Source: Parahoeflea alexandrii
Lineage (GTDB): Bacteria; Pseudomonadota; Alphaproteobacteria; Rhizobiales; Rhizobiaceae
DNA length: 64,000 nt
Assembly (NCBI RefSeq): GCF_024105735.1
Contig: NZ_JAAAML010000005.1
Span: forward strand, 62,001 to 126,000
Reading direction: 5' to 3'
Shown here: positions 51,414-59,850 of the stretch, in pieces
How the letters are laid out: each line of letters opens with the position of its first letter
Position numbering within the stretch: position 1 is the stretch's first letter
Notes under the pieces: generated by a model
Database searches by the model: none
Told to the model about the DNA's origin: nothing
The model's input: only the letters and a program-made list of their open reading frames with translations
Made by a program: the position numbers and the translations under genes

Positions 51414-51945
51414 TTACTTCGCCTTCCCTTTGTACTAAGAGAAGAATACAATCTCAAATATAAGATTTTAAAAACAAACATACCTAAAGAATATATATTA
51501 TTTTTGATAAAATTTGAATGATTTTTATTGGGTTGATTTTATCGACGGCAATCTTCGCTTTCGGGCTTTCGCGGATGCAGCCGGCTCACCCATCACTGCG
51601 AAATCGGCGAAACCGGAAACGAAAGTTGGCGCTTCAAGAACCGAGCGCTAACATTAAACCGCTGCCACACTGGCCCATCACCGCTACGTGATTTTGCGAC
51701 TAGGCGGCCCCTACCCGGCTAACCAAAAATGAGTCAAGACTGAACACCTATAAGGAGTCACAGTTGAATGTCGGTTGGTCGCCTATCGCATTGCTCCGGG
51801 CAGCCAACGCCCATGAATCTGTCAACAGATCGGCGGAGACATGCAACCTGACGAAACATTTCCACTAAAACTGGAAGCCTCGAAATACTTCCCGCTTTTC
51901 AGCGGATCGTGATTCAATCCCGCTGGTGTGATTTGCAGGGAGCGG
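51414..51945. other. AT-rich spacer and IS left flank
   Basis: No gene is seen. 51440-51540 is strikingly AT-rich compared with the rest and could be a promoter or protein-binding region for the peptidase gene. GGAAG at 51873-51877 is a candidate left end of the following IS5-type element. Confidence 0.4.
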
Positions 51946-53040
51946 ATGATGCGAGGGCAGCCTGGGTTCTGGGATTTGGACGAACGTTACGAGCGGTTGA
52001 GCGCGGTCGGCGATCCGCTTGAGAAGCTCAATGCGATCATTCCCTGGCCTGTGTTCGAGAAGCCGTTGGCGAAGGCACTGAAGCGATCGGATGGATCGAA
52101 GGGCGGGCGTCCTGCATTTCCTGCGGTGCTGATGTTCAAGATCCTGGTGCTGCAGGCGCTTTACAATCTCTCCGACGACCAGGCGGAATTTGTTATCCAA
52201 GACCGACTGTCATTTATGCGGTTTCTGGGTCTTTCGCTGTCGCAGAAGGTGCCTGATGCCAAGACGATCTGGCTTTTCCGCGAGAGCCTTGTTCGAGCCG
52301 GCGCCATCGACAACCTGTTTGCCCGTTTCGACAAGCATCTGTCGAAGTCTGGCTACTTGGCCAAGGGTGGTCAGATTGTTGACGCAACAATCATCCAGGC
52401 GCCAAGGCAGCACAACAGCCAGGACGAGAAGGCGGCGATCAAGGCTGGCGAGATCCCGGAAGGCTGGAAGGACAAGCCCGCAAAGCTTGCGCAGAAGGAT
52501 CGCGATGCGCGGTGGACGGTCAAGTACTCCAAGGCGAAGCAGCCGACGGAAACGCCGACATCAGCCGCGACCAGGCAGCACGACATCGCAATTCCAATGT
52601 TCGGCTACAAGAACCACGCGGGCATCGATCGAACCCACGGCTTCATCCGGGGATGGACGGTGACGAGTGCGGCCGCCCATGATGGAGCCCAACTCAGGAA
52701 TGTCGTCGCTAAGGACAATACCGCATCCACCGTCTGGGCCGACAGTGCCTATCGCTCGAAGACGAACGAGGAATGGCTGGAAAAGAACGGTTTGACGTCT
52801 GACATTCATCAACGCAAGCCGAAGGGCAAGCCCATGCCCGAGGCGATGTCGCGCGCCAATGGTCGCCGCTCAAAGGTTCGCTCCGCCGTCGAACACGTCT
52901 TCGCCCGACAGAAGGACAAGATGAAGCTCTTCATCCGCACCATTGGCATCAGCAGGGCAAAGGTGAAGATCGGCATGGCCAATATCGCCTACAACATGCT
53001 CCGCTATGCATGGCTGACAGGAAGACCGCAGGCAGCGTAA
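51946..53040 (+). CDS. IS5-family transposase
   Basis: This encodes a 364-residue transposase of the IS5 family. The start MMRGQPGFWDLDERYERLS and FPAVLMFKILVLQALYNLSDDQAE region is typical of IS5-group enzymes. DDE residues can be placed at VDATIIQAPR, WADSAYRSK and VEHVFARQK. A GGGAG site lies ahead of the start. The gene is intact. Candidate ends GGAAG at 51873 and CTTC at 53147 would give about 1.28 kb, but no perfect terminal repeats or target duplication are evident. Confidence 0.88.
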   Translation: MMRGQPGFWDLDERYERLSAVGDPLEKLNAIIPWPVFEKPLAKALKRSDGSKGGRPAFPAVLMFKILVLQALYNLSDDQAEFVIQDRLSFMRFLGLSLSQKVPDAKTIWLFRESLVRAGAIDNLFARFDKHLSKSGYLAKGGQIVDATIIQAPRQHNSQDEKAAIKAGEIPEGWKDKPAKLAQKDRDARWTVKYSKAKQPTETPTSAATRQHDIAIPMFGYKNHAGIDRTHGFIRGWTVTSAAAHDGAQLRNVVAKDNTASTVWADSAYRSKTNEEWLEKNGLTSDIHQRKPKGKPMPEAMSRANGRRSKVRSAVEHVFARQKDKMKLFIRTIGISRAKVKIGMANIAYNMLRYAWLTGRPQAA

Positions 53041-53368
53041 CGCCGACGTGGCCGAAAGGCCGGAATGCACGCCGCCAAGGCGGCAATCATCAACAACAAT
53101 AACGGATATCTGTCCCAGGCTCACCCAAAAGGCGGCTTTGTTCACCCTTCAATGAAATAGCGGTCGGTAAATCGAGCTGTCCAACTTGCTACCGTTGTCC
53201 CGTGTAGGACACCGAAATATAAAGGCGCGCCGGGAAGTGCTAGCAGCGCCCCACCAGAAATGTATCAGGTGAATAGGAGATCCCAGATGATGGGCAAAGG
53301 AACTATGCCAATGATAGCAGCTCCTCCTGCAGCATAGATCCAACTTGCCGCCAACCGGCAAGATTTTC
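53041..53368. other. IS right flank and spacer
   Basis: About 330 bases. CCTTC at 53146-53150 is a possible right end of the IS5-type element. A 35-codon minus-strand frame with a hydrophobic SWIYAAGGAAIIGIVPLPIIW stretch follows the YnfA gene, but has no ribosome site. I cannot support it as a gene. Confidence 0.35.
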
Positions 53369-53710
53369 TCAACTCACTAACGTTCGTGGCGCGAACAGAA
53401 TGACCCCCGCTCCGAGAATAGAGATCACGGCGCCAGTCAGGTCCCAGATGTCGGGCCGCTGCCCTTCCACGGTCAAGAGCCAGAGCAGCGACGCTCCAAT
53501 GTAGACGCCGCCATAAGCCGCATAAGCGCGGCCGGCCAAATCGGACGGGGCAAGCGTTAACAGCCAGGCAAAGACCGTGAGGCTAGCAAGACCGGGGACA
53601 AGCCACAGGGCGCTCGCCCCTTGCCGCATCCAAGCCCAGAAAGCGAAGCAGCCAGCTATTTCGGCCAACGCAGCACCCATATAGATGGACAGCGTTCCAA
53701 ACGATGTCAT
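53369..53710 (-). CDS. YnfA/UPF0060 small membrane protein
   Basis: This encodes a 113-residue membrane protein of the YnfA family with four helices. The [18 protein letters not shown] opening, [30 protein letters not shown] and [18 protein letters not shown] blocks are family hallmarks. Its function is unknown; fusion or pairing with metal-efflux genes is common. It follows the MerR-type regulator with an ATGA overlap, so it shares that regulator's transcript. Confidence 0.9.
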   Translation of the reverse strand: MTSFGTLSIYMGAALAEIAGCFAFWAWMRQGASALWLVPGLASLTVFAWLLTLAPSDLAGRAYAAYGGVYIGASLLWLLTVEGQRPDIWDLTGAVISILGAGVILFAPRTLVS

Positions 53711-54147
53711 TGGCTATCTCCGCCTTGCGGGTGATCGTGGTCTGTCGCACAAAGCGAGTGATCACCCAGAACTTCAATCACCCGGCAATCAGCTATCCTG
53801 CCACCAGCGCATTGCGCCACCATTCGCTTTAGTTCGACCTTTAGCGAGGCAAGGCGTGTGAGCCGTTTTTCAATTTCCGACAATTGAGCCTTGGCAATAG
53901 CGTCCGCTGCCGCGCACGGCTGGTCCGGAGTATCCGAGAGGCTGAGCAGATCGCGGATTGCCTCGAGGGTGAAACCAAGTCCCCGCGCATGTCGGATGAA
54001 AGTCAGTCGATCAAGCGCCTTGCGGCTATAGAGCCGCTGGTTGCCCGCGCTGCGTTCGGCCTCCGGCAACAAACCGATCTGTTCATAGTAACGGATGGTC
54101 GGAATCTTTACCCCCGCCGCCCGTCCAAGTTTTCCAATGGTCAACAT
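53707..54147 (-). CDS. MerR-family Zn/Cd/Pb-responsive regulator
   Basis: This encodes a 146-residue regulator of the ZntR/CadR/PbrR type. It has a winged-helix [22 protein letters not shown]. Metal Cys are C78 in the dimerisation helix junction, C113 and C121 of the [11 protein letters not shown] loop, plus an added H130/C133 and His-rich tail (ATDHDHP). The C78 and C113-type pattern fits Zn, Cd or Pb rather than copper. It diverges from the P-type ATPase. I start at MLTIGKL. An upstream extension has no signal. Confidence 0.85.
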   Translation of the reverse strand: MLTIGKLGRAAGVKIPTIRYYEQIGLLPEAERSAGNQRLYSRKALDRLTFIRHARGLGFTLEAIRDLLSLSDTPDQPCAAADAIAKAQLSEIEKRLTRLASLKVELKRMVAQCAGGRIADCRVIEVLGDHSLCATDHDHPQGGDSQ

Positions 54148-54157
54148 AAAATTTCTC

Positions 54158-54188
54158 TTGAAGCTACAGTAGCTAGAGACATTAGAGT
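54158..54188 (+). promoter_or_regulatory. MerR-type promoter of the Zn/Cd/Pb operon
   Basis: TTGAAG at 54158-54163 and TAGAGT at 54183-54188 are spaced by 19 bp. The spacer CTACAGTAGCTAGAGACAT contains an imperfect dyad like CadR/PbrR boxes. It lies between the divergent regulator and the ATPase gene, 59 bases before the ATPase start. Confidence 0.85.
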
Positions 54189-54246
54189 GGGCATCTGATG
54201 AAGACAAGGGCCCGGCGCTTACTCGCCATAGGGCGAAGGAAAGACG

Positions 54247-56490
54247 ATGACGAAAATGGATTCAGATAACGAAATCACTTGCGACTGGACAGTGTCTGGC
54301 ATGGACTGCGGATCCTGTGCGACGAAGATCAAGGATGCAGTGGCGCGGCTGCCAGGGGTGACCGGGGTTGAGGTCGGCATCATGTCCGAACGCCTGCGCC
54401 TGACGTTGGACGAAGGCAAGACAGGCCGCGACAAGATCGAGAAGACCGTTCGTGCGCTTGGATACGGCATTGCGTCGCGCGTAGCAGAGCAGGAACCGGC
54501 CGAAGCGCATGACCAAGATCAAAACGGCACCGGTCGCTCACAGGCAGTCAGCAAAGCAACGGACAATTCCGGCCACGGTAGCCCCGGCCACGTTCATGAC
54601 GATCCTGCGGATCGGGGCAAACGCTGGTATCAGACTGCCAAGGGTAAACTGGTGATCTTTACCGCCCTGCTTCTGGTTGTCGCCTGGGGTGTGGAATTGA
54701 TCGTACCAGAGGTCGGCAATTGGGCATTTGTCGCTGCCTGCCTGATCGGAGTTGCCCCCGTCGCACGTAGAGCGTTTGCAGCTTTGCGGATGGGACAGCC
54801 CTTCACCATTGAAAGCCTGATGACGATAGCTGCCATCGGCGCATTGTTCATTGATGCGGCAGAAGAAGCAGCTCTGGTTGTATTTCTCTTCGCTGTGGGT
54901 GAAGTTCTGGAAGGTGTTGCCGCGGGCAAGGCGCGCGACGGTATTCGCGCTCTTGCCAATCTCGTTCCGAAGACAGCGCTTCTGGAGATGAACGGCGCCA
55001 CGCGCGAAGTGCCGGCGACAAGTCTTGCCGTAGGGCAAACCGTGCTCGTCCGTCCCGGTGATCGCATTCCGGCGGATGGTGAGATTAGGGAAGGCACCTC
55101 GGGTGTTGATGACAGCCCGGTGACGGGCGAGAGTGTTCCGGTGAACAAGGGGCCTGGTGATTCTGTCTTTGCGGGCTCCATCAACACCGAAGCCGCGCTG
55201 CGGATCACGGTGACTAAAACCGCCGAAGACAACACCATTTCGCGCATTATTCGCCTCGTTGAAGAGGCTGAAGAGGCACGCGCGCCGACCGAACGATTCA
55301 TAGATCGCTTTAGTCGCTGGTATATGCCCGCTATCGTCACTGTTGCGGTTCTGGTCGTGCTGGTGCCGCCCCTGGCCTTTGGCCAGCCTTGGGACACATG
55401 GGTTTACCGCGGGCTGGCGCTGCTGCTGATCGGCTGCCCCTGTGCACTGGTGATCTCGGTTCCCGCCTCAATCGCTTCGGCGCTGTCGACGGGCGCACGG
55501 CGCGGCATTCTGATGAAAGGCGGTGCTGTGATCGAGGCGGCGGCGAAGGTATCTCGCGTTGCCTTTGACAAAACCGGGACACTTACTCATGGGCGACCTG
55601 TGGTAACGGATATCGTAACTTTTGGCACAACCACCGAGGCCGAACTTCTGGCTGTCGCAGCGGGCGTCGAAAGCGGCTCAAGCCATCCGTTGGCTGTCGC
55701 TATTCTGAACAAGGCCGAGGAGGAAGGCCTAACAATCCTGCCCTCACGCGATGCAAAGGCACTGATGGGTAAGGGTGTGATTGCCACGGTGGGTGATGCC
55801 TCTGCCTGGGTGACTTCACCCGGATATGCCAAGGACAATGCCGGGATTGACGATGCGGGCCTGGCCCAGACGACGGTGTTCGAGGAACAGGGCAAGACCG
55901 CCGTTGTGGTGTTCCGCGAAAAAACCTCGCTTGGCATCATCGCCATGCGTGACGAACCACGCGCGGATGCGCCCGAAGCGGTGCGCCAGTTGAAAGCAAT
56001 GGGCATTACGCCGCTCATCCTGACCGGGGACAACCCGCGCACGGCCGCGGCGATCGCGGCAAGCCTGGGCATGGAGTACCAGGCCAACATGATGCCCGAG
56101 GACAAGCTAAGGGCAATTCGCGAGATGAGCGATCATGGCGGCGTGATGATGATCGGCGACGGCATCAACGACGCACCGGCGCTCAAGCAGGCAAGCGTTG
56201 GCGTTGCCATGGGTTCGGGAACCGATGTCGCGCTCGAAACGGCCGACACTGCCATCCTGCGCGACCGGGTGACCGACATTCCGGCCACCATCCGCCTCAC
56301 CCGTGCGGCGATGGCCAATATCCGACAGAACGTCACCATTGCCCTCGGTTTGAAAGCGGTCTTCCTCGTAACTTCTGTTTTGGGGCTGACCGGCCTCTGG
56401 ATCGCGATCATGGCCGACACGGGAGCGACGGTGCTCGTCACGTTGAACGCACTGCGACTGCTGCGCTTCAATCCAGAACGAGAGGGCTAA
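54247..56490 (+). CDS. ZntA/PbrA-type heavy-metal P1B-ATPase
   Basis: This encodes a 747-residue efflux ATPase for divalent soft metals. An N-terminal HMA domain carries GMDCGSC (18-24). A His-rich linker (HGSPGHVHDD) follows, with eight membrane helices. Metal-site CPC is at 397-399, phosphorylated D441 lies in DKTGTLTHG, and SSHPLAVAI, GDGINDAPA and the IMADTGATVLVTLNALRLL end are present. The DTGAT in the last helix is characteristic of the Zn/Cd/Pb subgroup. It is the first gene of a six-gene operon under the 19-bp-spacer promoter. Confidence 0.93.
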   Translation: MTKMDSDNEITCDWTVSGMDCGSCATKIKDAVARLPGVTGVEVGIMSERLRLTLDEGKTGRDKIEKTVRALGYGIASRVAEQEPAEAHDQDQNGTGRSQAVSKATDNSGHGSPGHVHDDPADRGKRWYQTAKGKLVIFTALLLVVAWGVELIVPEVGNWAFVAACLIGVAPVARRAFAALRMGQPFTIESLMTIAAIGALFIDAAEEAALVVFLFAVGEVLEGVAAGKARDGIRALANLVPKTALLEMNGATREVPATSLAVGQTVLVRPGDRIPADGEIREGTSGVDDSPVTGESVPVNKGPGDSVFAGSINTEAALRITVTKTAEDNTISRIIRLVEEAEEARAPTERFIDRFSRWYMPAIVTVAVLVVLVPPLAFGQPWDTWVYRGLALLLIGCPCALVISVPASIASALSTGARRGILMKGGAVIEAAAKVSRVAFDKTGTLTHGRPVVTDIVTFGTTTEAELLAVAAGVESGSSHPLAVAILNKAEEEGLTILPSRDAKALMGKGVIATVGDASAWVTSPGYAKDNAGIDDAGLAQTTVFEEQGKTAVVVFREKTSLGIIAMRDEPRADAPEAVRQLKAMGITPLILTGDNPRTAAAIAASLGMEYQANMMPEDKLRAIREMSDHGGVMMIGDGINDAPALKQASVGVAMGSGTDVALETADTAILRDRVTDIPATIRLTRAAMANIRQNVTIALGLKAVFLVTSVLGLTGLWIAIMADTGATVLVTLNALRLLRFNPEREG

Positions 56491-56493
56491 CCC

Positions 56494-57087
56494 ATGTTGC
56501 GATTGCCGCTTTACATGGACTGGGTCCCCGTGTTGGCGGGGGCCTATTTGCTCGCACGATCATGCCGCGCCCTCCTTGATCGGTCCAATTGCTACTGGCC
56601 GCCCGAAAGTCGCGATGGCGCGACCTATGCTGCTTTCATCTGGCCCTTTCGGGTACTGGTGGGAGGCCTGATTGTTGTGTCGCTTCTGGCCATCCCCGAG
56701 GTGGCTCCAGGGATAGCCTCCTCACGCTTCTGGGTCGGAGGTATCTTGTTGATCCTCGGCTTCGGAATCGCATTATTGGCAACGCTTCAATTGGGCTGGA
56801 GCGTGGCCTTTGGTGAGGACGGGCCCCTCAAGGAACGCGGCTGGTTCCGGTTCAGCCGCAATCCGATCTACCTCTCAACTTGGGCAGGTCTTGCGGGGTG
56901 GGCAATCCTGACCCCGAAACCCGAAATCTTGACAGCGCTGGCCCTCTGGGCAGCTGTATATCTGTGCGCGATCTTCCTGGAGGAAAGGGCATTGGCGCGT
57001 TCGTTTGGCACCAAATTTGCTGCATACAAGGTCCGAACCGCTCGCTTCCTGGGCTGGACTCGCGCGGAAGAAACACATGGAGCATGA
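56494..57087 (+). CDS. isoprenylcysteine methyltransferase-like membrane protein
   Basis: This encodes a 197-residue membrane protein with five or so helices. The C-terminal GWFRFSRNPIYLSTWAGLAG and EERALARSFGTKFAAYKVRTARFL blocks are the cofactor site of ICMT/phospholipid-methyltransferase family proteins. In bacteria the substrates are mostly unknown. It begins 3 bases after the ATPase stop. Proteins of this family appear beside zinc, cadmium and lead resistance genes. Confidence 0.82.
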   Translation: MLRLPLYMDWVPVLAGAYLLARSCRALLDRSNCYWPPESRDGATYAAFIWPFRVLVGGLIVVSLLAIPEVAPGIASSRFWVGGILLILGFGIALLATLQLGWSVAFGEDGPLKERGWFRFSRNPIYLSTWAGLAGWAILTPKPEILTALALWAAVYLCAIFLEERALARSFGTKFAAYKVRTARFLGWTRAEETHGA

Positions 57088-57088
57088 C

Positions 57089-57712
57089 ATGATCAACTGG
57101 TATGGCTGGGCGGCACTGGCCTTTCTACTGGCCTATCTCGCGCTATTCTACTGGGGCACCTTCCGCGCCGCCAATGCCGCCGGTCGGACGGTCTGGCTGA
57201 TCGGACAGGAAGGTGGCCATGATCGCCTGGCCGCTCTGGGTTACCGTGCCGCTTTCTCCATGGCTCTCTTCGGGCCGCTCATCTGGATGAACCTCCCCCT
57301 GGTGCAAAGGCTAGACCCGCTATGGACGGAAGGTAGTTTTCCTCTGCTCGGCACTCTGGGGCTCATTTCCGCGGGCACCGGCGCCCTGATTGCAATGGTG
57401 GCACAGCTGACAATGGGTGCCTCTTGGCGTGTGGGTGTCAAAGAAGGTGCAACCGGAGACCTCGTGTCGGGTGGTATCTTCAAGTTCAGCCGCAACCCGA
57501 CCTTTGTCGGACAATTCCTGCTGCTAGTCGGTGTTGCCTTGGCTATCCCATCACTGCCAACGGCTGTGGCACCGCTGCTTTTTATCCGGTTGGCATCTTC
57601 ACAGGTTCGATCCGAAGAAACCGCACTACGCGCGGCGATCGGGACCGAATACGAGGTCTATATGGCGTCCGTGCCGCGATGGATCGGACTATCCCGAAAA
57701 AAAGCTTCATGA
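57089..57712 (+). CDS. second ICMT-like membrane protein
   Basis: This encodes a 207-residue membrane protein with the same family core (GGIFKFSRNPTFVGQFLLLVG and TEYEVYMASVPRWIG). The N-terminal half is different from that of its neighbour, so the tandem is not a recent duplication. The start chosen is the ATG with GGAG six bases upstream, directly after the preceding stop. It overlaps the next gene by ATGA. Confidence 0.8.
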   Translation: MINWYGWAALAFLLAYLALFYWGTFRAANAAGRTVWLIGQEGGHDRLAALGYRAAFSMALFGPLIWMNLPLVQRLDPLWTEGSFPLLGTLGLISAGTGALIAMVAQLTMGASWRVGVKEGATGDLVSGGIFKFSRNPTFVGQFLLLVGVALAIPSLPTAVAPLLFIRLASSQVRSEETALRAAIGTEYEVYMASVPRWIGLSRKKAS

Positions 57713-58194
57713 AAGTTCCCCTGATGCTGTTTGTGATCGTTTCCGCTTTGGTTGTCGACCAACTGACCAAGGCCTTTGCGCTGTCTTTACTTTTGGCAGG
57801 CATGCCACTCTCTGTTCTGCCCGGCTTCAATCTCACGCTTGGCTTTAACGAAGGGGCAAGCTTCGGGATGTGGTCGGGCGTCATGGCTGGAAAGCCCTTG
57901 GTCATGGTCGGGATAACTGGCCTGTTGACGCTGGGTTTGGCCGTCATCGCGTTTCGCTCGCAGGCCCCACTGGAGCGCGCGGGGTGTGCACTGATCGTGG
58001 GCGGCGCGCTCGGCAATATTTTTGACAGGGTGCGGCAAGGCGCTGTGACCGACTTTCTCGATTTCTATTGGCGAGACTGGCATTGGCCGACGTTCAATTT
58101 TGCAGACATCTCAATTTTTCTAGGCGCCCTATTCATTCTAGTGGCGGCACTGTCGTCACCACGTCGAAAGAATTCTGACATTGACCAGAACTGA
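57709..58194 (+). CDS. lspA: lipoprotein signal peptidase LspA
   Basis: This encodes a 161-residue signal peptidase II with four helices. The catalytic aspartates are D106 (GNIFDRV) and D133 (FNFADISI), and FNEGASFGMW is the third conserved block. Plasmid lspA copies in lead and cadmium operons (as in pbr loci) are thought to mature lipoproteins needed for resistance. The start overlaps the previous stop (ATGA), and its 3' end overlaps the DsbB-like gene by 14 bases. Confidence 0.93.
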   Translation: MKVPLMLFVIVSALVVDQLTKAFALSLLLAGMPLSVLPGFNLTLGFNEGASFGMWSGVMAGKPLVMVGITGLLTLGLAVIAFRSQAPLERAGCALIVGGALGNIFDRVRQGAVTDFLDFYWRDWHWPTFNFADISIFLGALFILVAALSSPRRKNSDIDQN

Positions 58195-58618
58195 CCAACA
58201 AAACCTGTCCCGCGATGACCTTCTGGTGTTGGTCGCATTTCTGATCGCTCTGGCGGCAACTCTTGGCGCTCTCTTTATTGGCGAAATCCTCGGGCAAATG
58301 CCGTGCACTCTATGCTGGTATCAACGCATTGCAATGTTTCCCTTGGTGCCCATTCTCGGCCTGTCGACTTGGCGCGGCGACGGCATGGCCCGCCTTTATG
58401 GCTCACCGCTAGCGCTGGCAGGCCTGGCACTGGCAGGCTGGCATTCTGGGCTCTACGCTGGTTGGATTCCGCAGGTGATTGCTCCATGCACCAAGGATGG
58501 TCCATCCTGCTCCGGTCCATCCCAGAGCATCCTTGGTCTTCCCATTCCCTACCTATCGCTGATCGCCTTTGTCGCGATCCTGGCATGTCTTGTTCTATTG
58601 AAAGGAAAACGCAAATGA
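58181..58618 (+). CDS. DsbB-like disulfide bond protein
   Basis: This encodes a 145-residue membrane protein with four helices that reoxidises DsbA. The first periplasmic loop has PCTLCWYQR (C42 and C45), and the second has PCTKDGPSC (C103 and C110). It resembles BdbC/DsbB types. No ATG is available; a TTG at 58181 is the only reasonable start, since all four Cys lie downstream. It is directly coupled to the DsbA-like gene (ATGA). Confidence 0.85.
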   Translation: MTRTDQQNLSRDDLLVLVAFLIALAATLGALFIGEILGQMPCTLCWYQRIAMFPLVPILGLSTWRGDGMARLYGSPLALAGLALAGWHSGLYAGWIPQVIAPCTKDGPSCSGPSQSILGLPIPYLSLIAFVAILACLVLLKGKRK

Positions 58619-59265
58619 ACCGACGTACTCTCATGATTGGAGCGTCCACTTTCGGCCTCGCAGTTTTTGGCGGCGGCGTCTTTTTCTTGACTGGCCGTAG
58701 CCAACAGGTGGACCCTGACGCGGTTGTGGCGGTCGATCCGTTGCTGCTGGTTCGCAGCTATTCACCGAGTTTCGGCCCTGAACAGGCTCCGGTAACGCTT
58801 GTCGAATTCTTCGATCCGTCCTGCGAAGCCTGCAGGGCTTTTCATCCGGTGGTTCAAAAAATACGCACCGAGTTTCCTACGCAAGTGCGGATCGTCATAC
58901 GCTATACCGTGTTCCATGAAGGCTCGGACGAGGCGGTACGTATCCTTGAGACAGCAAGGATGCAGGACAAGTTTGAGCCCGTGCTCGATGCGATTCTTGA
59001 ACAGCAGCCTCGTTGGGCGTTGCACGATGGGCCGCGGCTGGACATAGCCTGGCAGATCTCAGAGACCGCCGGGCTCGACCTTGAAAAGGCCAAAAGCGAC
59101 AGGCTGTTTCCAGGAATTACGGGTGTCCTCAATCAGGATATGGCGGATGTCAACGCTCTTGGAATCCGCCAAACTCCAACCTTTTTCCTGAACGGGCGTC
59201 AAATGTCAGAAATCAGCTTTGACGGTCTCATCGCTGATGTGCGCAGCGCCGTCGAGAACTCCTGA
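58615..59265 (+). CDS. DsbA-like thiol oxidase partner
   Basis: This encodes a 216-residue secreted protein with a membrane anchor (about 8-26) and DsbA domain. The active site is FDPSCEACRAF, with C70 and C73, and the cis-Pro loop is IRQTPTFFLNGR. With the adjacent DsbB it forms a self-contained disulfide-forming pair in the metal operon, perhaps replacing thiols damaged by soft metals. It ends the operon, 8 bases before the convergent mntR gene. Confidence 0.88.
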   Translation: MNRRTLMIGASTFGLAVFGGGVFFLTGRSQQVDPDAVVAVDPLLLVRSYSPSFGPEQAPVTLVEFFDPSCEACRAFHPVVQKIRTEFPTQVRIVIRYTVFHEGSDEAVRILETARMQDKFEPVLDAILEQQPRWALHDGPRLDIAWQISETAGLDLEKAKSDRLFPGITGVLNQDMADVNALGIRQTPTFFLNGRQMSEISFDGLIADVRSAVENS

Positions 59266-59273
59266 AAGACCTC

Positions 59274-59741
59274 TCAAGGTCGGTCGGCATAGGACTTGAA
59301 CAGGGCAAGTGTCCGCTCGCTGACATGGTGCTCGATTCCCTCAGCGTCGAGTTCCGCCGTCTCGGCGTCAAGCCCGAGACGAATCAGGAACCTCAGGACG
59401 ATCTCGTGCCGATTTCGGCATTCCTTGGCAAGCGCACGACCTTCGTCCGTCAGAAAAACCGAGCGATACTTCGCGCGAGTGATCAGTCCCTCCCGGGCAA
59501 GCCGGGCAAGCGCCTTCGTCACGGTCGGTGCCCGCACGCCCAACTGTGCAGCAATATCGACCGGCCGGGCCTCACCATGTTCGTGAATCAGATCCGCGAT
59601 CAACTCAACATAGTCTTCAGCCAGCTCGTTGCGCCGCGCCTCCCGTACTCCCTGGAAAGCCTCGGCTCTGGCATCTGCAGGGCGCTCATCTGTCACCGAG
59701 GGGAGTTCAGCGGAGAAATCACTTTTGATCATAGCGGCCAT
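59274..59741 (-). CDS. mntR: MntR, manganese-dependent repressor
   Basis: This encodes a 155-residue DtxR-family regulator of the proteobacterial MntR type. AFQGVREARRNELAEDYVELI is a family start, followed by the HTH (RPVDIAAQLGVRAPTVTKALARL) and dimerisation region RHEIVLRFLIRLG...EGIEHHVSERTL. MntR represses Mn import when Mn is plentiful and acts on a palindromic box. The ATG used is the first true ATG. A GTG four codons earlier is possible. It diverges from a multicopper oxidase gene with an MntR-type box between them. Confidence 0.9.
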   Translation of the reverse strand: MAAMIKSDFSAELPSVTDERPADARAEAFQGVREARRNELAEDYVELIADLIHEHGEARPVDIAAQLGVRAPTVTKALARLAREGLITRAKYRSVFLTDEGRALAKECRNRHEIVLRFLIRLGLDAETAELDAEGIEHHVSERTLALFKSYADRP

Positions 59742-59780
59742 GTTGCACAGCACGGCTTGACAAGTAAAGGCATTGCGTAG

Positions 59781-59802
59781 AAAGTTAGCCTCTACTAACT
59801 TT
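59781..59802. promoter_or_regulatory. MntR box between mntR and the oxidase gene
   Basis: AAAGTTAG-N6-CTAACTTT is a perfect 22-bp inverted repeat 39 bases upstream of mntR and 48 bases upstream of the oxidase gene, so it could control both. The same arms recur with small changes at 62375-62396 before mntH. That repetition within one window is the evidence that MntR binds it. Confidence 0.8.
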
Positions 59803-59850
59803 TTGTGTAGAGACTTTGCTCGCCAATCCCCCTGAGGAACACCTTATCCC

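Noticed and set aside
51873-53150. Exact boundaries of the IS5-type element
   Set aside because: The candidate ends share only four or five bases and no target duplication is visible.
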